Source: Sphingobacterium haloxyli (lineage in GTDB: Bacteria; Bacteroidota; Bacteroidia; Sphingobacteriales; Sphingobacteriaceae). Taken from it: 64,000 nt of DNA. The stretch's first letter is position 1. Every line of letters begins with the position of its first letter. Of the stretch, positions 58,740 through 64,000 are shown one piece after another. The translations under genes were made by a program, and so were the position numbers. The notes beneath the pieces were generated by a model. That model made no database searches. It had not been told where the DNA came from and saw only the letters and a list, made by a program, of their open reading frames with translations. The DNA lies in NCBI RefSeq assembly GCF_002980525.1, contig NZ_PVBQ01000005.1, positions 1-64,000 on the forward strand, read 5' to 3'.

Positions 58740-60137
58740 ATGAAAAAAACTGACATAAAAATGAAGCCACGTATTTTAGAAAGGATCGGGTATTTTCTAT
58801 CTCTTGTGCTTTTGACTACTGTTTGTTTCTATACCGCTGGACAAACTATTCCCGAAGGCTACCTGGCAAAGGGGGTTGTTCCAGTGGGCTATTGCGACAT
58901 GGACGGCAGGCCGGCATTTAAGATGTCGATTAAGGAACACAAGGGAAGATGGTACTTATTTACAGGGCACTTCTGGGATTCCGGCTGGTCGGTGACGGAT
59001 GTTACTGACCCGGCAAATCCGAAGGTGGTTAAGTTCATACCCGGCCCGCCGAATACTTGGACGCTTCAAATGGAGTTACATGGCAATATCATGGTTACTT
59101 CTCTCGAACGTATATTTCCCATTTTCGGCGGAAACGATAAACCCTTTACCGAAGGCGTGTATTTATGGGATATTTCCGATCCATTAAATCCTGAGAGACT
59201 CGGGCACTATACCACTGGAGGATCGGGTACACATAGGAATTTTTATAACGGTGGCAACTACATGCACCTCGCTGCCGGAATGCCGGGATACATGGGGAAT
59301 ATTTACGTCATCGTCGATATTAGCGATCCGGCCAAACCGGTGGAAGTATCCCGCTGGTGGGTGCCGGGCCAGCATGAATCAGAAGAAGAGTATCATTACG
59401 TTACAACCCGCCAAGTAAGGCATCAACTGATGCATAACGGCCGCGACACAAGTGCGACAACTTCGCATCATCCCCATCACATGTTTTGTGGCAGTGACCA
59501 CGAAGTGTCACTGCACGGCCCGCCCTATGTAGTGGACTCTCTGGCGTTTCTGCCATATGGCGCTGCAGGGATGATCGTGCTCGATATCAGCGATATCACT
59601 AAGCCACGCCAAGTATCCCGACTGGATTTCAGTCCGCCATTCCATAATCGCTTTGGCGTGCATGGTGCACTGCCTATTACAGACCAAGGGATAGCCTTCG
59701 TCAATTCAGAAGACGTGTCATATGGGCAGGGGCCCCTTAGCCACGCATCTATCGTGGACATACGTGATATAGAAGATCCCAAATTGCTATCGCTTTTCCC
59801 CCAGCCGCTTACGCCGGAAGGAACAAGCTACCGGCAGGAAAAAGGTTGGTCTGGCCCCCATAATTTTAATCATTTGATACACAACCCGGATGTGCAGCCA
59901 CAGGGTGATTTGTTTTATATGACCTGGTTCAACGCGGGGCTTCGTGTCTATGACGTCGCTGACAAATATGTACCAAAAGAAGTCGGACATTTCGTACCAC
60001 CCGCACCAACCAAACGCTATGGCAGTATGCCGGAAGACGAATTGGTGGTGCAAACCGAAGATGTGCTGGTGGACCGTCGTGGTTATATCTACATCACCGA
60101 TAAGAATCAGGGAATTTATATCCTCAAGATGGAATGA
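58740..60137 (+). CDS. exported LVIVD-repeat (beta-propeller) protein
   Basis: 465 aa. A signal peptide (RIGYFLSLVLLTTVCFYTAG, probably starting at the Met at 58761) is followed by recurrent propeller blades with DVTDPANPKVVKF, DISDPLNPERLGHY, DISDPAKPVEVSRW, DISDITKPRQVSRL and DIRDIEDPKLLSLF. The (D-I-S-D-P-x-x-P) repeat is the LVIVD pattern. Role unknown; surface or periplasmic scaffold is likely. Divergent from merR. Confidence 0.85.
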   Translation: MKKTDIKMKPRILERIGYFLSLVLLTTVCFYTAGQTIPEGYLAKGVVPVGYCDMDGRPAFKMSIKEHKGRWYLFTGHFWDSGWSVTDVTDPANPKVVKFIPGPPNTWTLQMELHGNIMVTSLERIFPIFGGNDKPFTEGVYLWDISDPLNPERLGHYTTGGSGTHRNFYNGGNYMHLAAGMPGYMGNIYVIVDISDPAKPVEVSRWWVPGQHESEEEYHYVTTRQVRHQLMHNGRDTSATTSHHPHHMFCGSDHEVSLHGPPYVVDSLAFLPYGAAGMIVLDISDITKPRQVSRLDFSPPFHNRFGVHGALPITDQGIAFVNSEDVSYGQGPLSHASIVDIRDIEDPKLLSLFPQPLTPEGTSYRQEKGWSGPHNFNHLIHNPDVQPQGDLFYMTWFNAGLRVYDVADKYVPKEVGHFVPPAPTKRYGSMPEDELVVQTEDVLVDRRGYIYITDKNQGIYILKME

Positions 60138-60162
60138 CAAGTTTCAACGTAATATTTTACGA

Positions 60163-60468
60163 TTAATTGCCTATAGAATATAGTTCTTTTATTTTTTTGA
60201 TTCCTATTTCGTGCAACCACTGTTCAAACCCTGTCAGCTTCGGTATCCAAGAGGATATAAATTTGTAATCAATGGGATCATAACCTTCTTTATCGATCAT
60301 TTCTACCAACTTAGCAAATGTTTCACTTTGTTGGTAAAGTGCTTCTATAGGCACCTGTACGAAATCGATAGGTCGGTTCAACTTCTCCTCCAATAGTCGT
60401 AAAACTTCTTTAGGTGTATAAAGTTCGCCTCCAAAATCAACAGTTTTGCCGTTGAATTCTTTATAGTT
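60163..60468 (-). pseudogene. NmrA-like NAD(P)-binding protein, C-terminal fragment
   Basis: The minus strand is open from about 60468 without a start: KEFNGKTVDFGGELYTPKEV, then LLEEKLNRPIDFVQVPIEAL, YQQSETFAKLVEMIDKEGYD and FEQWLHEIGIKKIKEL. These form the last third of an NmrA-family atypical SDR. The Rossmann part is gone. A 76-codon ORF starting at an internal Met (60393) remains. Confidence 0.65.
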
Positions 60469-60559
60469 TTGAAATATTATTCGACATCAAACTTTTCAGT
60501 GTATTTTCATCTAGTGTCCAATAAGCTTTTCGCGTCACTTCCAACATCCGCTCAAGCAT
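60461..60559 (-). other. short ORF, 32 aa, possible CobN-type fragment
   Basis: Reads MLERMLEVTRKAYWTLDENT and ends SNNISKL. The pattern LERMLEV-x-RKAYW-x-x-D-x-x-T-L-x-x-L resembles the C-termini of CobN/magnesium-chelatase-like subunits. It overlaps the open end of the NmrA fragment, another possible join. The rest of the gap to 60615 shows nothing. Confidence 0.3.
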
Positions 60560-60615
60560 ATTAAAGCAATAAACCTGCAATTACAATAAGTGTAAAATAA
60601 TAATTGTAACTTCGA

Positions 60616-61524
60616 TTAAAAATGTTCCTGTACTAGCTGGTGGTTGACCATAGCTCCGGCTATATTACCTGTTGCGACCGCGTGTGCAACCGAGCGCAGC
60701 ATCCCGGAGCAATCGCCACAAGCAAACACACCATTTACCGTGGTCTGCTGGAATTGATCGACTTTGATATGCCCAGATTCGGTCAGTTCACAGCCTAAAT
60801 CCCTATAGATATCCGAATGCTGCTCAAAAGAAGGGGCGGCATATAATGCTTCAAAAGGCAGAAAACGGGCGTCGGAAAGGACAACACCCTTGACCTCGCC
60901 GCTTTTCTGTAAAATAGTGACCACTTTCTCCCGCTCAATGCTGATATTATGTTCTTGCAACTTCGTAATCTGTGCCTCCGAAAAATCTTCATTCCCGTTG
61001 GTGAGGAGGGTTAAGTCGCCGGTCAGGTTATTGACCAGCGAAGCGATATGGAAAGCTCGCTCTCCACCTGCAATAATACCCGTTTTTTTACCTCGGAATT
61101 CATAACCATGACAATAGGGACAGTGTATAACCGTCTTTCCCCAGCTTTCGGCAAACCCGTCGATATCGGGAAGGATATCCCGCACACCGGCGGCCAGTAC
61201 CAATTTGTGTCCTGTATATAACGTCCCTCCTTCTATAAGGACACTATAACCGTCAGCTCGCACAGAGGCGCTGACGGCACGGCCCTCGCAGAACCTTACG
61301 GTAGGATATGCCAGCACCTGCAATTTGGCTTTCTTGGTAATCTCTGCTGGTATTGCCCCATCGTGTGTAATAAAGTTGTGTGAATGCGGGGTGAAGCGGT
61401 TACAGGGCAATCCACTGTCTATGACCAGGACTTTGCGTAATGAACGGCCCAGCGCCATTGCAGCAGAGAGCCCCGCGTAGCTGCCACCAATGATGATGAC
61501 GTCAAAATGTGTATTTCCTTCCAT
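60616..61524 (-). CDS. thioredoxin-reductase-like FAD/NAD(P) oxidoreductase
   Basis: 302 aa. The FAD motif is DVIIIGGSYAGLSAAMALGR. The redox CPYCHGYE (Cys about 135 and 138) is in the position of thioredoxin reductase CATC. The NAD(P) motif is GIIAGGERAFHIASLV, and the C-terminal GVFACGDCSGMLRSVAHAVA binds FAD. No thioredoxin-like partner is adjacent, though a TlpA-type gene is upstream. The soluble, single-copy arrangement fits the YumC/TrxB-like group common in Bacteroidota. Confidence 0.85.
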   Translation of the reverse strand: MEGNTHFDVIIIGGSYAGLSAAMALGRSLRKVLVIDSGLPCNRFTPHSHNFITHDGAIPAEITKKAKLQVLAYPTVRFCEGRAVSASVRADGYSVLIEGGTLYTGHKLVLAAGVRDILPDIDGFAESWGKTVIHCPYCHGYEFRGKKTGIIAGGERAFHIASLVNNLTGDLTLLTNGNEDFSEAQITKLQEHNISIEREKVVTILQKSGEVKGVVLSDARFLPFEALYAAPSFEQHSDIYRDLGCELTESGHIKVDQFQQTTVNGVFACGDCSGMLRSVAHAVATGNIAGAMVNHQLVQEHF

Positions 61525-61605
61525 GTTATTTTTCTTTGTGAGCGTGCTATGTTGTAAAAATTTCTGGGAAATTGTGGAATCTCACATTTCTTTTCAATGC
61601 ATATT

Positions 61606-61626
61606 TTCCAATCTTCAAAATTGGAA
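61606..61626 (-). promoter_or_regulatory. possible operator dyad upstream of the flavoprotein gene
   Basis: TTCCAAT, seven bases, ATTGGAA: a perfect inverted repeat 80 bases before the ATG. The regulator is unknown. The rest of 61525-61771 is AT-rich and holds a short scrap at 61725-61765 shared with the start of the 11.6 kb repeat (GCACTTCTAAGAGAA). Confidence 0.35.
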
Positions 61627-61771
61627 TGCTCATAGTTATCTCATTTTGATTCAAAAATAAGAATAAAATCTTTAATGCAATGACGTTGCTTTTAATATTT
61701 TGTGCAGCCATTTTGGATACGCGTTTGGCGCACTTCTAAGAGAAGTTGACAAATTAGGCTTAGTAGTTAAA

Positions 61772-62314
61772 TTAATCCTCATTTATCAGCTCTTTCAACG
61801 CTTTCTCAAAGCGAGGTTGTGTATAGTCACGACCACCTTCTATGCGCGATACGATCTCCCCCTTTTTATCGAGGATAATCGTCGTTGGAATACCGCGGCT
61901 TAAATATAACGACGGAATTTCACCGTGAGGTGTATAAACAGGAAGCTGTAAATCGTGTTCGTCCATAAATGCTTGTGCTTTTTCACGGTTATTATCTACA
62001 TCCACCATCAGAAAGACAATTTTTTCATTTCCGTTAAACTTATTTTTTAGGGAATTTAATCCAGGCATCTCTTCAATACAGGGCGGGCACCAAGGTGCCC
62101 AAAAATTTATAAACACAACCTTTCCTTTTAAATCATTTACGGAGACAACCTCTCCCTTACCATCTTTAAAGAATATCGGGGGATTGCCAGTAGAATCCTG
62201 CTCTGTCAAAAGACTTTTAAACCGCAATATACTGTTTTCCGTATCCGTGGCATTGACGACACCGCCAATGGTGATAAATAGCATGGAAAACAATATCCCA
62301 AATTTTATATTCAT
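61772..62314 (-). CDS. TlpA-family periplasmic thiol-disulfide oxidoreductase
   Basis: 180 aa with a signal peptide (FGILFSMLFITIGGVVNA). The thioredoxin fold has VVFINFWAPWCPPCIEEMPG (CPPC), and the cis-Pro segment LSRGIPTTIILDKKGE. Periplasmic reductant role. It lies 247 bases from the flavoprotein gene on the same strand, so a loose functional link (thiol transfer) is plausible. Confidence 0.9.
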   Translation of the reverse strand: MNIKFGILFSMLFITIGGVVNATDTENSILRFKSLLTEQDSTGNPPIFFKDGKGEVVSVNDLKGKVVFINFWAPWCPPCIEEMPGLNSLKNKFNGNEKIVFLMVDVDNNREKAQAFMDEHDLQLPVYTPHGEIPSLYLSRGIPTTIILDKKGEIVSRIEGGRDYTQPRFEKALKELINED

Positions 62315-62406
62315 AATTTTAAAACATACTATTCTAGTTTTTGTTTCTGTATTGCTCTATAGCTGATGACGGTACTTAATGCCGTATCAGCAGATACTTT
62401 TAGTCA

Positions 62407-64000
62407 TCACCTAAAATCCCGCGATTTAAACAGATCTCCCTGCGCTCCGCCGCCGTCCTTCTCATCTGCTCTGGCTGGCTTATGCACCGAGCCGATATCG
62501 CGCACGTCCAGATCGATTCGCAACATCCTGTTCATATTATGACAGGACTCCGCAATGACGTGGATCACCTCGCCCTCGATCTGCAGCTTACCCATCACCA
62601 TCAACATCTTGGATTGCAGGATCACCTTGCGGAATACTTGGAAGGTCTTGCCCCATATCACCAGATTGGCATAACCTGTTTCATCTTCAATGGTGACAAA
62701 CAGTACTCCTTTGGCCGTACCCGGCCGCTGACGCACGGTGATCAGTCCGCATACCTTGACCAGCGAGCCATCCTTTAACCCACCCAGTTTACCACAGGGC
62801 GTGATATGCAGCGCATCCAGCTGCTCCCGTGCAAAACTCACCGGGTGCGCTTTCAGTGAAAGCCCGGTCGAACCGTAATCCTGAAAGACATGTTCTTTAT
62901 CAGATACGGCCGGCAGCTCTACCCTACCCTCCTGGCTGCTGTCCGACGGCCGTCCTTCGAACAGGCCCGTAGGATGGTCGGCAAGTGCGGATACCTCCCA
63001 AAGCGCCTGTCGCCTGTCCAGTCCCATCGAACGGAAAGCATCTGCATCCGCCAGCCGTTCCAGAGCCGACAAAGGGACTCCGCAATCCAGTAGCTCATTG
63101 ATGGTACGGTAGGGTTGCGTCCTGCACTCTACAAGCTTTTCAAGGGTTTCCTCGTTCAGTCCCTTTACCTGCCGGAAGCCCAGCCTTACGGCACGGTAAG
63201 CGCCGGATGGTTCCTCCATCGTGTTGTCCCAATGCGAATGGTTAACGTCCACCGGCCTGACCTCCACCCCATGCTTGCGGGCGTCGATCACCAGTTGTGC
63301 CGGCGAGTAGAAGCCCATGGGCTGGCTGTTCAGCAGCGCGGTGGCAAAGATATCGGGGTAATAGCATTTAACCCACGAAGAGATATACACCAACAGTGCA
63401 AAGCTGACGGCATGGCTTTCAGGAAAGCCGTAGCTACCGAACCCTTCCAGCTGGCGAAACACCCGACGGGCAAATTCTTCCTGATATCCCTTCTTCATCA
63501 TCCCTTCCACCAGCATGCGCTCATATTCCGACACCTTTCCTTTTGCCTTAAACGTGGCCATACTGCGTCGCAGTCCGTCTGCTTGCGCCGGTGTAAAGCC
63601 GGCCGCAACGATGGCAATCTCCATAGCCTGCTCTTGGAACAGTGGCACACCCAAGGTTCGGCCCAAAATCTCTCTTAGTTCCTCCGACGGATATTCCTCT
63701 GGTTCCTCCTTGTTGCGCCTGCGCAGATAAGGGTGTACCATATCCCCCTGTATCGGCCCCGGACGCACAATAGCCACCTCGATGACCAGATCATAGAATA
63801 TATTCGGCCGAAGACGAGGCAGCATAGACATCTGCGCCCGGCTTTCAATCTGGAAGACGCCGATGGTATCGGCATGGCTGATCATCGCATAAACCTCCGG
63901 GTCATCCTGCGGAATATTGACCAGCGTAAGATCCAGTCCGTAATGTTCCTTGGCCAGATCGAAGCATTTGCGGATGCAGGTCAGCATGCCCAGGGCAAGT
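62407..64000 (-). CDS. dnaE2: error-prone DNA polymerase III alpha subunit, C-terminal part (window edge)
   Basis: The frame is open to the right edge, so the N-terminal part (PHP domain and most of the catalytic domain start) is outside. The visible 530 residues show the polymerase end (ISHADTIGVFQIESRAQMSM; VAIVRPGPIQGDMVHPYLRR; EQAMEIAIVAAGFTPAQADG; FGSYGFPESHAVSFALLVYI). Tandem helix-hairpin-helix, an OB-fold (VKVCGLITVRQRPGTAKGVL) and the final DnaE2-type tail follow. The FQIESRAQM pattern is characteristic of DnaE2 as opposed to DnaE1. It acts in SOS-induced translesion synthesis, usually with ImuA/ImuB, which would lie off the right side. The ATG at 63987 is internal. Confidence 0.85.
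   Translation of the reverse strand, partial: LALGMLTCIRKCFDLAKEHYGLDLTLVNIPQDDPEVYAMISHADTIGVFQIESRAQMSMLPRLRPNIFYDLVIEVAIVRPGPIQGDMVHPYLRRRNKEEPEEYPSEELREILGRTLGVPLFQEQAMEIAIVAAGFTPAQADGLRRSMATFKAKGKVSEYERMLVEGMMKKGYQEEFARRVFRQLEGFGSYGFPESHAVSFALLVYISSWVKCYYPDIFATALLNSQPMGFYSPAQLVIDARKHGVEVRPVDVNHSHWDNTMEEPSGAYRAVRLGFRQVKGLNEETLEKLVECRTQPYRTINELLDCGVPLSALERLADADAFRSMGLDRRQALWEVSALADHPTGLFEGRPSDSSQEGRVELPAVSDKEHVFQDYGSTGLSLKAHPVSFAREQLDALHITPCGKLGGLKDGSLVKVCGLITVRQRPGTAKGVLFVTIEDETGYANLVIWGKTFQVFRKVILQSKMLMVMGKLQIEGEVIHVIAESCHNMNRMLRIDLDVRDIGSVHKPARADEKDGGGAQGDLFKSRDFR

Noticed and set aside
63115..63678. 187-codon plus-strand ORF
   Set aside because: Antisense shadow of dnaE2; His/Arg/Leu-rich with no recognisable domain.
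1..64000. CRISPR array, tRNA or rRNA genes
   Set aside because: No regularly spaced repeats and no cloverleaf or ribosomal sequence were recognised by eye; a covariance-model scan would be needed to exclude a tRNA fully.
1..64000. Insertion sequence or integrase
   Set aside because: No transposase or tyrosine/serine recombinase motif was found, despite many duplicated segments; the Rpn-type gene is a nuclease family and lacks terminal repeats here.

Overview
The window looks like a chromosomal segment of a Bacteroidota genome, most likely a Sphingobacteriaceae-type soil or plant-associated bacterium. The pointers are two complete SusC/SusD loci with ECF sigma and FecR/DUF4974 anti-sigma pairs, STN domains on both SusC proteins, Bacteroidota-type promoters (TTTG, about 19 bases, TAnnTTTG), DUF983 and DUF4180 proteins, and A-rich start regions without strong Shine-Dalgarno sequences. 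No rRNA, tRNA or CRISPR array was recognised. Species-level placement is not possible by eye.

Layout. Bases 1-17400 are accessory and highly rearranged. A peptide/acyltransferase cassette occurs twice (about 540-1740 and 7120-9680). The two copies flank a block of redox and stress genes (DsbA-like, AraC, NAD(P)-binding protein, HxlR, DoxX, SnoaL-like, DUF983). Beyond 9.7 kb come an Rpn-type nuclease, an M50-like membrane protease, a DUF4180 gene, a tightly coupled AAA ATPase plus PD-(D/E)XK-like pair (14088-15561), and gene debris: a possible relaxase fragment, a serine hydrolase pseudogene and toxin-antitoxin scraps. Bases 17.4-23.4 kb hold a methyltransferase fused to a zinc ribbon and an alpha-CTD-like domain, then a MarR-controlled tripartite efflux operon (TolC, HlyD, MFS) with an HdeD-like gene.

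Bases 24.2-35.7 kb (plus strand) are a polysaccharide utilisation locus: sigma, FecR, SusC, SusD, GH39 and GH115. The two enzyme families suggest glucuronoxylan side-chain and backbone attack. Bases 35.9-47.5 kb (minus strand) are a second locus: sigma, FecR, SusC, SusD, a secreted FAD oxidoreductase, a Tat-exported Gfo/Idh/MocA oxidoreductase and a secreted TIM-barrel isomerase/epimerase. This enzyme set suggests oxidative rather than hydrolytic sugar handling outside the cytoplasm. The two loci converge. The second has a decayed tandem duplication of its FecR/sigma end.

Bases 47.9-64 kb are mixed: TlpA-type thioredoxins, a HigBA-type toxin-antitoxin pair, a glycolipid-binding-domain protein, an MDR alcohol dehydrogenase, VOC/SRPBCC/AraC genes, a diheme cytochrome c lipoprotein with a DUF4440 partner, MarR, GNAT and MerR genes, an LVIVD-repeat protein, a thioredoxin-reductase-like flavoprotein, and the 3' part of an error-prone DNA polymerase (dnaE2) running off the right edge.

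The most unusual property of the window is mosaicism. At least seven stretches are present in two or three dispersed copies. Several ORFs are fusions of pieces of unrelated families, for example a ferritin-like N-terminus with a biotin synthase C-terminus, and a VOC N-terminus with an AAA ATPase fragment. The two best candidates for an undescribed system are the AAA/nuclease-like pair and the duplicated short-peptide/acyltransferase cassette.
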